64,000 bases of DNA from NCBI GenBank assembly GCA_002134785.1, contig MBQZ01000018.1, positions 310,001 to 374,000 on the forward strand, given 5' to 3'. The DNA comes from Crenothrix sp. D3 (lineage in GTDB: Bacteria > Pseudomonadota > Gammaproteobacteria > Methylococcales > Methylomonadaceae). Below the pieces are notes generated by a model that worked only from the letters and a program-made list of their open reading frames with translations, searched no databases and had not been told where the DNA came from. The position numbers were made by a program, and so were the translations under genes. Shown here piece by piece: positions 16,859 through 26,117 of this stretch. Within the stretch, counting starts at the first letter, position 1. Every line of letters starts with the position of its first letter.

Positions 16859-18256
16859 ATGGAACAAATAAGAAAAGAAAGTTTAGCAGCCGAGTTATTG
16901 GCTATTTTGTATATCCAAAAGAAACCATTTCAACTGACTTTTTGGATAATTTTTCTGTGTTTTATTGCTTATGCAATTTTAGCTCCAAATCGTTATCTTG
17001 CAGAAGGTACTTTCTTAGTTAAAGCCAAAAATGTTGAGCGAAGCGTCAGTGCTTTGGAGGGATCATATTATGGAGGAGCACCAGAAATAAAAGAGGAGGA
17101 TGTTTATACGGAGGCAGAAACATTATCCTCTAAAGCTGTTTTAACCAAAACAGCAACAAGAATTATTGAAAAGAAACTCATTGATATTCAGAGTAGTTCA
17201 GGATCAAAAGCTAAAAATGAACAGGAGATTGTAGATGAGTTTGCCAAACAAATTGGACTTGCTTTAACTATTGATGTCCTTCCTAAGACAAAAATTGTCC
17301 ATCCTGTTATTTTATGGAGGAATCCTAAAGATGCAGCTATTATTCTTAATACTTTAATGTGGGCTTATCTGGAGCATCGAGACGGTGTGCAAAATTCAGA
17401 GGAAAGTAAAGATTTTTTAAGTAACCAGGTTGATTCGTATTTGTCTGAGTGGAGAAATAAAAAATCAGCGATTGTAGGGTTAGCAGAGAAATACAATGCC
17501 CCTGATCCTAATTTAGAATTAACCAATAATTTATTACTAAAAAAGGATTATGTTGCCGCAATAAACGAACTAGAACAAAAAAGAGATACCTTAAAATCGG
17601 ATGTTGATATGTTAGAAAAAACGTTATCAGATAATCAAAATCATTTGTATTCCTTTTTAAGTAACGATGTCATTACTGAACTAGTCAAATCACTGCATGA
17701 CTCTCAAAAGGAAAAAGAGGAAGCTGAAAAAATATTTTTATCTAAACGTGTTGAAGTAAAAGACGCTGATGAAGTTTTTCAAAATAGCTACAAAACAATC
17801 AGAGGTGAAGCAGTTTCGTTATTGCAACATCAACAAGTATCACTAAAAACGACGAATGAAACATTAATTTCATTAACAGATAAGCTAAAAAAACTAGAGC
17901 AGCGCAATATTGAACTAAAGAAAGTTTCAGTTCAAATGGAGCAGCTACAGATGGAGTCTGTATTAATGGCTTCTTCATTTGATGTTTTCTATAAAAGACG
18001 CGATCAATCGCAATTAAAGGGAACTTTACAAGCTAATGTAGCCATTATGAGTCAGGCAAAAGCCGAACCAGAACCTGCAAAGCCCGCGAGAGTGCAACTT
18101 GTCTTGCTAGGTTTGTTTTTAGCTATGACATTGAGTTTAATTGTTGCCTTTATTTTAGATGCAATTGATCAAACTATCAAAACGCCAAGAGATGTTGAAA
18201 ATTATTTACGCTCACCTGTGATTTTTTCAATTGAACAAATTAAGAAAGAGTCATAA
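16859..18256 (+). CDS. Wzz-type polysaccharide chain-length determinant
   Basis: 465 residues. One transmembrane segment lies near the N-terminus (LTFWIIFLCFIAYAILAP) and a second near residues 412-434 (LVLLGLFLAMTLSLIVAFIL), preceded by a proline-rich stretch. Between them a long Lys/Glu/Leu-rich region (about 180-390) is likely coiled coil, as in polysaccharide co-polymerases. There is no kinase domain; the ATPase is encoded separately at 14920. It is an inner-membrane regulator of polymer length, contacting Wza and Wzy. Confidence 0.9.
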   Translation: MEQIRKESLAAELLAILYIQKKPFQLTFWIIFLCFIAYAILAPNRYLAEGTFLVKAKNVERSVSALEGSYYGGAPEIKEEDVYTEAETLSSKAVLTKTATRIIEKKLIDIQSSSGSKAKNEQEIVDEFAKQIGLALTIDVLPKTKIVHPVILWRNPKDAAIILNTLMWAYLEHRDGVQNSEESKDFLSNQVDSYLSEWRNKKSAIVGLAEKYNAPDPNLELTNNLLLKKDYVAAINELEQKRDTLKSDVDMLEKTLSDNQNHLYSFLSNDVITELVKSLHDSQKEKEEAEKIFLSKRVEVKDADEVFQNSYKTIRGEAVSLLQHQQVSLKTTNETLISLTDKLKKLEQRNIELKKVSVQMEQLQMESVLMASSFDVFYKRRDQSQLKGTLQANVAIMSQAKAEPEPAKPARVQLVLLGLFLAMTLSLIVAFILDAIDQTIKTPRDVENYLRSPVIFSIEQIKKES

Positions 18257-18275
18257 AAAAATTCAAGGGAAAATT

Positions 18276-19382
18276 GTGAATATAGTGATAATTAACTCCA
18301 TTCTAAGAACATCTGAGAAAGGCATTATTCCCCAATGTAAATCAATAAAGGATTCGTTGTTATATAATTATGCTTTAGCTTTTTATAATCAGGGACATAA
18401 TGTGACACTCATTGCGGCTAAAGACTTTATGCCCGACGAACTGGAAGTATATCCTTATTCAATTATTTTTCTTGAATCAAATTTAAAATGGCTGTTCAAA
18501 CCCGATTTAATCCCTTTACATTTAAAATTGTTTAAATACCTTCTTCATAACAAAAACAACATTGATTTAGTTATCTCCAGCGAAGTTTTTCAACTTAATT
18601 CCTTAATCGCTGCGTTATGTATCGATAAAAAGAAAATAATTTTTTGGCAGGAAATGGCCGTTCATCAAAAAAAGTTTTTTAAACTGCCCAGTTTAATTTG
18701 GCATAATGTTATCGCAAAGTTATTTTTAAAAGATATTCTCGTAGTACCCAGATCAGAACGCGCTTATTTTTTTATTAAAAACTATCTTGCTCATGTCTCT
18801 CAAACGTTAGTAGGACATGGTATTGCGTTAGAAAAATTTACTGCCAATACTAAAAAAGAAGATTATTTTATTTCTGTTGCTCGGTTAGTACCAGGCAAAA
18901 ATATTGATTCTATTATTAAAAAATTTGATGAGTTTATAAAGTCCGACACAAAATTTTCACATTATAAACTCCTAATAGCGGGAGGTGGGGAAGAATTAGA
19001 TAATCTTGTTTCTCTTGTTAGCCAATTAAGTATTAACAATTCTGTAATTTTTTGTGGGCAACTATCCCATCATGAGCTTAATAATTGGCTAGGGAAATCC
19101 AAATGTTTATTAATTAACACCTTAAAAGATAACGTTGCTTTAATTGTTTCTGAAGCAATTGCGACAGGAACTCCCATTTTATCAAATTCTGTTATTCATA
19201 ATGATTATATTATCAACAATAATAATCTTGGAATTGCAAAAAGCGATTGGAATTATTTAGACATCATAAAAATTATTGAAAATAATAATAACTATGTTGA
19301 AAACTGTATTAAGTACCAGGAGAAAGTTTCATTTGATTATTATGCCGAATTAATGCTGGAAGTTTTTAACGAAGAAAAATAA
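18276..19382 (+). CDS. Glycosyltransferase family 4
   Basis: 368 residues from the GTG at 18276, which has AAGGGA upstream and gives the normal start VNIVIINS. A frame from 18231 would overlap the Wzz gene by 26 bases. The C-terminal half has the GT4 pattern: SVARLVPGKNIDSIIKKF, LLIAGGGEELDNL, VIFCGQLSHHEL, then NVALIVSEAIATGTPIL with the conserved E-x7-E-like site. Predicted cytoplasmic; it adds one sugar to the lipid-linked repeat unit. Donor and linkage cannot be read from sequence. Confidence 0.85.
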   Translation: MNIVIINSILRTSEKGIIPQCKSIKDSLLYNYALAFYNQGHNVTLIAAKDFMPDELEVYPYSIIFLESNLKWLFKPDLIPLHLKLFKYLLHNKNNIDLVISSEVFQLNSLIAALCIDKKKIIFWQEMAVHQKKFFKLPSLIWHNVIAKLFLKDILVVPRSERAYFFIKNYLAHVSQTLVGHGIALEKFTANTKKEDYFISVARLVPGKNIDSIIKKFDEFIKSDTKFSHYKLLIAGGGEELDNLVSLVSQLSINNSVIFCGQLSHHELNNWLGKSKCLLINTLKDNVALIVSEAIATGTPILSNSVIHNDYIINNNNLGIAKSDWNYLDIIKIIENNNNYVENCIKYQEKVSFDYYAELMLEVFNEEK

Positions 19383-19420
19383 CACTTTTTCTATTTACCT
19401 GTGCAGAAGTAGTGGATTTT

Positions 19421-20632
19421 ATGAATATTTTATCAATTAACAAATTTTACTGGCAAAAGGGAGGGGCTGAGACTGTTTTTTTGGGTGAAAAAGCCTTGCT
19501 GGAACAGCATAAACATCAGGTTGTGCCTTTTTCTATGCAGAGTTCTCATAACTTACCGTCAGAGTATGCTGAATATTTTGTCACTGAAAATGATTATAGC
19601 AATCCAGGCAGTTTAGGTAATCAAATCCGAATGGGTATCAATATTATTTATTCTTTTGAAGCCCGTCAAAAAATAGAACAGATGCTCAATGTTTATCACC
19701 CCGATATTGCCCATGTTCATAATCTTTATCATCAAATTTCCCCTTCAGTTTTTGCGCCTTTAAAGAAAAGAAATATCCCAATAGTTTTAACCTTACATGA
19801 TTTAAAACTACTATGCCCTGCTTATTCCAGTCTGAAAGAAAACAAAATTTGCGAAAAATGTTATGGACAGAAATTTTATCATTGTACTTTGAATAAATGT
19901 ACCAAAGACTCTTATAGCAAAAGCCTGATTAATACGATAGAAATGTACTTACATCATGGCTTAGGTTTTTTTAAAAATGTGGACAGATTTATTGCGGTGA
20001 GTCATTTTTATCGTAATAAATTAATTGCCAATGGATTTTCTGAACAACAGGTTTGTTATCTGCCTAATTTTATTGAACCTGCGAATTATCCATTAAGTTT
20101 TGAAAATAATGGCAGCATCGTTTATTTTGGTCGATTATCACCCGAAAAGGGCGTTGGTACATTATTAAAAGCCGCAGAATATTGTCCAGATTCAAAATTT
20201 ATCATTGTAGGAACAGGGCCAATGGAGCAACAGTTGAAACAGGATGCCCAATTATTAAAAAATGTTGAGTTTGTCGGGTTTCAATCTGGACAAGCGTTAC
20301 TGGATTTAATAAAAAACGCACTATGTACCGTTTTGCCTTCAATATGCTATGAAAATTGTCCTTTATCTATTTTAGAATCGCAGGCAATGGGTAAACCCGT
20401 TATTGGTTCGCGTATTGGCGGAATTCCTGAATTAATTGATGAAGGAAAAGATGGCTTAACTTTTGAAATAGGCAATGCCGAAGATTTAGCAAATAAAATT
20501 GCTATTTTAAAAAATTATACGGCTCAACAACTCAAAGAAATGGTCTATTACGCCAGAAATAAAATAGAACAGCGTTTTTCATCTGCACAGCATTATGAAA
20601 AACTCATGCAAATTTATCGTGAAATAATTTAA
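19421..20632 (+). CDS. Glycosyltransferase family 4
   Basis: 403 residues from the ATG at 19421. An in-frame GTG at 19412 is possible. The N-terminal KFYWQKGGAETVF loop and DIAHVHNLYHQISPS are GT4-like. The C-terminal domain shows YFGRLSPEKGVGTLLKAA, FIIVGTGPM and PSICYENCPLSILESQAMGKPVIGS. The region around residues 140-170 carries several cysteines (CPAYSS, CEKCYG, HCTLNKC), a small insertion found in some members that may bind a metal. It acts in repeat-unit assembly. Confidence 0.9.
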   Translation: MNILSINKFYWQKGGAETVFLGEKALLEQHKHQVVPFSMQSSHNLPSEYAEYFVTENDYSNPGSLGNQIRMGINIIYSFEARQKIEQMLNVYHPDIAHVHNLYHQISPSVFAPLKKRNIPIVLTLHDLKLLCPAYSSLKENKICEKCYGQKFYHCTLNKCTKDSYSKSLINTIEMYLHHGLGFFKNVDRFIAVSHFYRNKLIANGFSEQQVCYLPNFIEPANYPLSFENNGSIVYFGRLSPEKGVGTLLKAAEYCPDSKFIIVGTGPMEQQLKQDAQLLKNVEFVGFQSGQALLDLIKNALCTVLPSICYENCPLSILESQAMGKPVIGSRIGGIPELIDEGKDGLTFEIGNAEDLANKIAILKNYTAQQLKEMVYYARNKIEQRFSSAQHYEKLMQIYREII

Positions 20633-20642
20633 GTTTAAAAAA

Positions 20643-21743
20643 ATGAGAGTCGTTGTTTTAGGTACACGAGGTATTCCTGATATTCAAGGTGGAGTGGAAT
20701 CTCATTGTGAGGCACTTTATCCTCGTTTAGTGCAGTTAGGGCATGAAGTTATTTTAATGACCCGAACCCCTTATGTTATTAATCAGCAAGTGACAGAATA
20801 TCAAGGGGTAAAGTTAAAACATGTATACGCCCCAAAGATAAAAAGTTTTGAAGCTATTTTTCACAGTGTATTAGGGGTTATGGTTGTGTTTTCGCTGAAA
20901 CCCGATATTTTGCATATTCATGGTATTGGTCCTGCTTTAGTGATTCCTTTTGCCCATTTGTTAGGATTAAAAAAAATAGTGGTTACTTATCATTGTCCAA
21001 ATTATGAACATAAAAAATGGGGTAGGCTAGCTAGGTTTATGCTAAGGTTAGGTGAAAAATTTACAGTTAATTATGCGCAGAAAATTATTGTTATTTCTAA
21101 AACGCTTCAAGAATCGCTTAAAGAAAAATACAATTGTGACAGTATTGTAATTTACAATGGCGTTAATCCAGTCATTAAAGCAGATAAAACGGATTATTTA
21201 CAGTCATTATCTATTAAACCACAACAATATATAATTGGGGTTGGACGTTTTGTTGAAGAAAAAGGCTTTCATGATTTAATTGCTGCTTTTGCCTCATTAA
21301 AAAATACATCATATCAATTAGTTCTGGCAGGCGATGCCGATCATAAAACAGACTACAGTGAGCAATTAATTAAACTAGCAAAAGATAATGATATTATTTT
21401 AACAGGATTTATTAAAGGAGAAAAATTAAGGCAAATTTATACTCATGCCGCTTTATTTGTCTTGCCCTCCTATCACGAAGGTTTGCCTATTGTCTTATTA
21501 GAGGCTATGAGTTACGGATTAAAAGTGTTAGTTAGTAATATATCAGCGCATATTGAAGTTAATTTACCAGATAATTGTTATTTTGATCTTGGAAATGTTA
21601 AGAAATTGGCAGAAAATATATATAAGCTATTAATGAGTTCAGAATTGTTTGATTATTCAAAATTACTTGTTCAATATGATTGGGAGAGAATTGCTATGCA
21701 AACTGAACTTGTTTATCAGAAAACTACTAGTGATGTCGCCTAA
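20643..21743 (+). CDS. Glycosyltransferase family 4 (DUF1972-like N-terminus)
   Basis: 366 residues. The start MRVVVLGTRGIPDIQGGVESHCEALYP is the form seen in WcaI/RfaG-like transferases with a DUF1972-type N-terminal domain. The donor domain has GVGRFVEEKGFHDLIAAF, LVLAGDADHKTD, LTGFIKGEKL and LPSYHEGLPIVLLEAMSYGLKVL. It follows the previous transferase by 10 bases, with which it is probably co-translated. Confidence 0.9.
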   Translation: MRVVVLGTRGIPDIQGGVESHCEALYPRLVQLGHEVILMTRTPYVINQQVTEYQGVKLKHVYAPKIKSFEAIFHSVLGVMVVFSLKPDILHIHGIGPALVIPFAHLLGLKKIVVTYHCPNYEHKKWGRLARFMLRLGEKFTVNYAQKIIVISKTLQESLKEKYNCDSIVIYNGVNPVIKADKTDYLQSLSIKPQQYIIGVGRFVEEKGFHDLIAAFASLKNTSYQLVLAGDADHKTDYSEQLIKLAKDNDIILTGFIKGEKLRQIYTHAALFVLPSYHEGLPIVLLEAMSYGLKVLVSNISAHIEVNLPDNCYFDLGNVKKLAENIYKLLMSSELFDYSKLLVQYDWERIAMQTELVYQKTTSDVA

Positions 21744-21775
21744 ATCCAAAAATAACCCCGAAATACAACTCTATT

Positions 21776-22717
21776 ATGTCAAATTTCATTATATCGCTCG
21801 ATTTTGAACTCTTTTGGGGAGTCAGTGATTCACGCACTATAGCCGATTATGGTAAAAATATTGAAGGCGTTTGGAGTGCTATTCCAAAAATGCTGGAGTT
21901 ATTTAAAAAATATGACATTCATGCGACCTGGGCTACAGTCGGAATGCTAATGTGTCGTGATTATAATCATTGGCAACAAATACGTCCTGATATATTACCA
22001 AGCTATCTAAATCAAAAATATTCTAACTATGCTTTAGATGTCGAAATCATTAAACGGCATCCCAATTTATTTTTTGCCCGTCCGTTAGTGCAGCAAATAC
22101 AAAACACGCCGCATCAAGAAATAGCTGCACACACTTATAGTCATTTTTATTGCGGTGAGCCAGGTGTTACTTTTGAGCAATTCAAGCAGGATTTAATTTG
22201 CGCTCAACACATTGCAACAGAAATGGATATATCTTTGCAAAGTATAGTATTTCCCGGAAATCAAATTAAAGATGAATTCTTGCAACAATTACCCGCGTTA
22301 GGAATTAAAGCCTATCGCGGCGAGCAAAATTATTGGCCATCCCCTAGAAAAATTCCTGGTCGGGCAATCAGATTTGCAGATACATGGCTACCTTTAAGCA
22401 GAAACCCTGTTATTCGGACTATCAATCCTAATGCTGAATTAATTAATATTCCCGCCAGCCGATTTTTACGTCCTTGTTCTTTGCGTTTTAAAGTTTTTGA
22501 GAGTTTACGATTAAAACGCTTAAAAATTGCGATGTCCGAAGCTGCGCGTACTTCTAATACCTTGCATCTTTGGTGGCATCCGCATAATTTTGGCATCAAC
22601 CTTACTGAAAATTTAGCCTTTTTAGAATCATTATTGCAACATTATCAGTTTTTGCAAAATCAGTATGGGATGAAAAGTTTATCAATGGCAGAATTTGCTC
22701 AATTAAGCGTAGACTAA
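21776..22717 (+). CDS. Polysaccharide deacetylase family protein (NodB-like)
   Basis: 313 residues. The NodB fold is indicated by ISLDFELFWG (catalytic/metal Asp at 9), the metal-binding HTYSH pair, VFPGNQIKDEF, AYRGEQNYW and the C-terminal LHLWWHPHNF. It has no signal peptide, so it probably acts on a lipid-linked or nucleotide-bound sugar in the cytoplasm or at the membrane. It would remove an N-acetyl group or similar from the repeat unit. The MITE inserted immediately after its stop codon leaves the frame intact. Confidence 0.88.
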   Translation: MSNFIISLDFELFWGVSDSRTIADYGKNIEGVWSAIPKMLELFKKYDIHATWATVGMLMCRDYNHWQQIRPDILPSYLNQKYSNYALDVEIIKRHPNLFFARPLVQQIQNTPHQEIAAHTYSHFYCGEPGVTFEQFKQDLICAQHIATEMDISLQSIVFPGNQIKDEFLQQLPALGIKAYRGEQNYWPSPRKIPGRAIRFADTWLPLSRNPVIRTINPNAELINIPASRFLRPCSLRFKVFESLRLKRLKIAMSEAARTSNTLHLWWHPHNFGINLTENLAFLESLLQHYQFLQNQYGMKSLSMAEFAQLSVD

Positions 22718-22722
22718 TTACA
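22713..22722. repeat. Left target-site duplication of the MITE
   Basis: ACTAATTACA, repeated exactly at 22999-23008. It includes the stop codon of the deacetylase gene. Confidence 0.85.
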
Positions 22723-22998
22723 CTGTCCATTACCCACATCTTTTTAGCTAATAATATCAATATGTTAGATGATAAAAAATGAATTACTTATCAAAGTTAC
22801 ACGAGCAATGAAGCATCGAAAATAAAAAATTGGGTAGTTATAACCACAATATGTCTTTTTTATACCTCAGTGCAGCAACTTATCAACGATAAACTTTGTG
22901 TAACTCCATGATTTTAATTATATTTATATTTATGAATGATAAATATAAGCGTAACATATTGATTTTAAACAACTAACGTACTTGTGGGTAATGGACAG
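22723..22998. mobile_element. 276-bp MITE with 16-bp inverted ends and 10-bp target duplication
   Basis: The ends are exact inverted repeats, CTGTCCATTACCCACA and TGTGGGTAATGGACAG, flanked by the direct repeat ACTAATTACA. The similarity of the ends continues imperfectly inward (ATCAATATGTTA appears in both arms). No open frame is present, so it needs a transposase supplied elsewhere. Terminal CTG and a 10-bp duplication would suit a relative of the IS4 superfamily, but this is only inference. The remaining bases to the next gene (23009-23151) hold nothing recognisable. Confidence 0.85.
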
Positions 22999-23008
22999 AC
23001 TAATTACA
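22999..23008. repeat. Right target-site duplication of the MITE
   Basis: ACTAATTACA, identical to 22713-22722. Confidence 0.85.
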
Positions 23009-23151
23009 CTGTAGAATAAATGCATATACAAAATTTTCAGATACGAAATACATTTACATAGGTGCGAGTTAATTCGCATCTACAGTTTGCAAAATACTGA
23101 AATATTTTTCTTAACTGCTTAATATCTAAGCTATTTGGATGGGATAAAGTT

Positions 23152-24537
23152 ATGGCCAGATTTATTAACGAAAAAAAACAAGAAATTAATCAGACTCCAT
23201 CTTCCTTTCTGCATTATTTATTGTTAATTGTAATTGTCATGGAGTTTATTCGGTTACCTGATGTGTTTGGAGTGCCTCCTGTTTATCTTGTTACAGGGCT
23301 TTGTTCTCTGATTATTTTTGTGTATCTAAAGAAGCTACCCACTATAAGTCCTATTATAATTATAATTAAAATTATTTTATTGCTACTTTTTTATAATATA
23401 TATGCTTATGTATTGGCTTGGGGGCTAGATATTCAAAAAGAAAAGCAAATGGAGGCACGCTATGTAGGAATAGCTATTAAAAATTTTATTCAGTTATTAC
23501 TATTCTCAATAGCTTGCACTAACTTGCTAGAACTTAAAAGAGTAACTTTTACAATTACAATGACGATATTTATTTCGGCTGCATTTGGATTATTGACGTA
23601 CTATTTTGGCGGTCCTTTTGAGGAAATTCGTGACTGGCTATGGCAAAGTAGATCGGAGTTAGTTACTTGGGCTGCTGAGGGCGGAAAAGGCGGAAAAGGA
23701 CAGTTTGTCACTGGCTTAAGTGGCACGCATTGGTTGTTTGGATATTTAATGACTGTAGGCCCCGCGTTAGCATTAGTCTGTGGGCGATTAAGCCGTTTTA
23801 AATGGCTATGGGCAATTATTTTTTTAGTTATGAGCTATGCTCTGTACTTAAATGGTCAACGGGCGGCATTTGTTCCCAGCTTTCTAGTTATCATTGCTTT
23901 ACTGCTCTATTGGCAGCTGGTTTCTATTCGCGCTGTCTGTATATTGATAGTTTTTGTTCTTGCTATTTATATACCCAATCTTAACAAGATTGAATCAACA
24001 CACATATATGACCTGCCAGACAAAGAACTGACTTTAGTTGATCGATTTGCACATAGCGGACACGAAAGCAAAAGCCGTTTCTCCTGGTGGAAAGCGGGAG
24101 CAATTAGTGTAATAGAATCTCCCTGGATAGGCTCTACGCGGCAAGAATATGCCAATGCTCTTTTAGGAAGTAGTCCTGTACTGAATAATCCTGATAGACG
24201 AAAACCTTTTGCGCATAACTCTTATATCAATCCTGGTATTTTTATAGGCATTGCAGGGTGGTTAATTGTGTTGATTTATCTTGCTATGCTTAAAAAACTT
24301 TTAACCCAAGTATTTACAGCAATAACTGAAGAAAAACAGGAAAAAATTATTTTTCAAGGCGTTTCAATAATTTTACTTGCACCAATGTTAAACGCCATGT
24401 TTCAAAACGCTTCAATATTTTCCGGCGAATCTACTAATGTCTGTTTAACTGGACTATTATTTGCCTGTTATCAAATCGCTTATAAGCAAAATATTTTGAA
24501 ATCTAATGACCGTCGTTTTAAAAATAAATATGCTTAA
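23152..24537 (+). CDS. Wzy-type polymerase / O-antigen ligase family membrane protein
   Basis: 461 residues, about ten or more hydrophobic segments. A large periplasmic loop around residues 270-360 contains DRFAHSGHESKSRFSWWKAG and RKPFAHNSYIN, a pattern typical of O-antigen ligase/polymerase proteins, with the conserved Arg and His. NGQRAAFVP lies near the centre. It presumably polymerises lipid-linked repeat units at the periplasmic face. It overlaps the start of the flippase gene, consistent with a single operon despite the upstream MITE. Confidence 0.85.
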   Translation: MARFINEKKQEINQTPSSFLHYLLLIVIVMEFIRLPDVFGVPPVYLVTGLCSLIIFVYLKKLPTISPIIIIIKIILLLLFYNIYAYVLAWGLDIQKEKQMEARYVGIAIKNFIQLLLFSIACTNLLELKRVTFTITMTIFISAAFGLLTYYFGGPFEEIRDWLWQSRSELVTWAAEGGKGGKGQFVTGLSGTHWLFGYLMTVGPALALVCGRLSRFKWLWAIIFLVMSYALYLNGQRAAFVPSFLVIIALLLYWQLVSIRAVCILIVFVLAIYIPNLNKIESTHIYDLPDKELTLVDRFAHSGHESKSRFSWWKAGAISVIESPWIGSTRQEYANALLGSSPVLNNPDRRKPFAHNSYINPGIFIGIAGWLIVLIYLAMLKKLLTQVFTAITEEKQEKIIFQGVSIILLAPMLNAMFQNASIFSGESTNVCLTGLLFACYQIAYKQNILKSNDRRFKNKYA

Positions 24538-26035
24538 CCGTTCAGCGCGAGCCATTTTATCTTTTCTAAATGAACTTTTACTTCAATTAACAAAAGCTTT
24601 TATTGCATTGGTAATTGCGCCTTTAATTATTGCAAATCTAGGGACAAATGTTTTTGGAGCTTGGAAGATTATTGATAGAACGACTGGTTTTTTAAGTTTA
24701 GGAAGTTTTAGACCTATAGAGCTTTTACCTTTGAGTTTGGCAAAGGATATAAGTAACGAGGATATTACTTATAAACAACAACAAATAGGCTGCACAATTG
24801 CTATCTTAGTATTAACATTGCCAATTGTTTTAACATTAGCTTGTTTGTTATTTCACTTTAAAAACACATTTATTCCCATTTCTACAGAAATAAGCGATCA
24901 AGTTGATTTAACATTATTAATCATGCTGGTTTATGCAGTTATATCACCTTTTTTCTATGTCCCTAGGCATATCATAAAAGGGATGAATATGTACTATATG
25001 CGATTTGGGGTAAGTAGTACTACTACAGCTATTACGGCATTATTACAATACGCTGTTGTTTCTCATGGTTACACGTTACCTTGGTTTTCCGCTACTTTAT
25101 ATTTTCCCATGTTTGCTGGAGCAGCTATTGACTGTGCTATTTTAGCAAAAAATATTCCTACGATTATTCAACTCGTTTGGCCATCAGCAATAACAACTCT
25201 TTTGTTTTTTAAAAAAAATTTATGGATGCTTTTAGTTGACTCTTGTCGTTGTGTATTTGGCATGGCTGATTTAATATTAATTGGTCTTTATTTTGGCGTG
25301 GATGCAACTGCTATTTATTCTTTGACTAAGACTTTAGTTGCATTTTTATTCATGCCAGTCCACACGTTATTTTCTGCAGCCTTACCAGGACTTGGTGATT
25401 TAGCTGGACGAAAAGCACAAAAAACTTTACTGCAATTACGTACCGAACAAATAAATGTAGCAATTTTTTTTAGCTTTATTATCGGAGTGATTGTAATGTT
25501 TTTTAACGCTCCTTTTGTGCAGCTTTGGATCGATGAAAAACATTTTGGCGGTGAAATACTCTCAAGATGGTTTATTATTGCAAGCATCATTGAAACTTTG
25601 GCTAAAGTTGAAGCCAATTATCTTGACGCTTTTTTAAATCTTAAAAAGCAAGCCCTTTGTTTAGCGTGGGCGACAATGACATATTTAGGTATCATTGTTT
25701 TTTTTGAACCCGTTCTAGCATGGAATGTAGTTCCTATTGCTCAAATCATTTCACAAATATTACTGATAATTTTGTCTTGGACGAGATTGAGCGATAGTTT
25801 GAAAAGTGAAACGAGCCACCTTGCCAGAACGGTATTACGTCCTTTGTCTATTGCTATTATATTAGGCTATAGTGTATCGTGGGTACAATTACCTGCAATT
25901 AAAAACTGGATTGAATTATTTATACAGGCTTTTGGTATAGCAACAATAGCAGGGATAGTAAGCTGGTTTATGATTTTGCAAAAAAACGATAGAAAGACTT
26001 TAATAACACGACTATTGAAAACTATAGGAAAATGA
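24506..26035 (+). CDS. Wzx-type oligosaccharide flippase
   Basis: 509 residues with about 12-14 transmembrane segments in the MOP/MATE-like arrangement. The N-terminal LLLQLTKAFIALVIAPLIIANLG resembles other Wzx proteins. The start at 24506 overlaps the Wzy gene by 32 bases; a second ATG at 24530 gives an 8-residue shorter product and is equally plausible. It should move undecaprenyl-linked repeat units across the inner membrane. Confidence 0.85.
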   Translation: MTVVLKINMLNRSARAILSFLNELLLQLTKAFIALVIAPLIIANLGTNVFGAWKIIDRTTGFLSLGSFRPIELLPLSLAKDISNEDITYKQQQIGCTIAILVLTLPIVLTLACLLFHFKNTFIPISTEISDQVDLTLLIMLVYAVISPFFYVPRHIIKGMNMYYMRFGVSSTTTAITALLQYAVVSHGYTLPWFSATLYFPMFAGAAIDCAILAKNIPTIIQLVWPSAITTLLFFKKNLWMLLVDSCRCVFGMADLILIGLYFGVDATAIYSLTKTLVAFLFMPVHTLFSAALPGLGDLAGRKAQKTLLQLRTEQINVAIFFSFIIGVIVMFFNAPFVQLWIDEKHFGGEILSRWFIIASIIETLAKVEANYLDAFLNLKKQALCLAWATMTYLGIIVFFEPVLAWNVVPIAQIISQILLIILSWTRLSDSLKSETSHLARTVLRPLSIAIILGYSVSWVQLPAIKNWIELFIQAFGIATIAGIVSWFMILQKNDRKTLITRLLKTIGK

Positions 26036-26117
26036 AGGATAAAAAGATTACAGTTTCAAACTGGTGTTAATAATTTAATTAGTAGTTGTCCAAACAATAA
26101 TAAATGAGCATTGAAAT

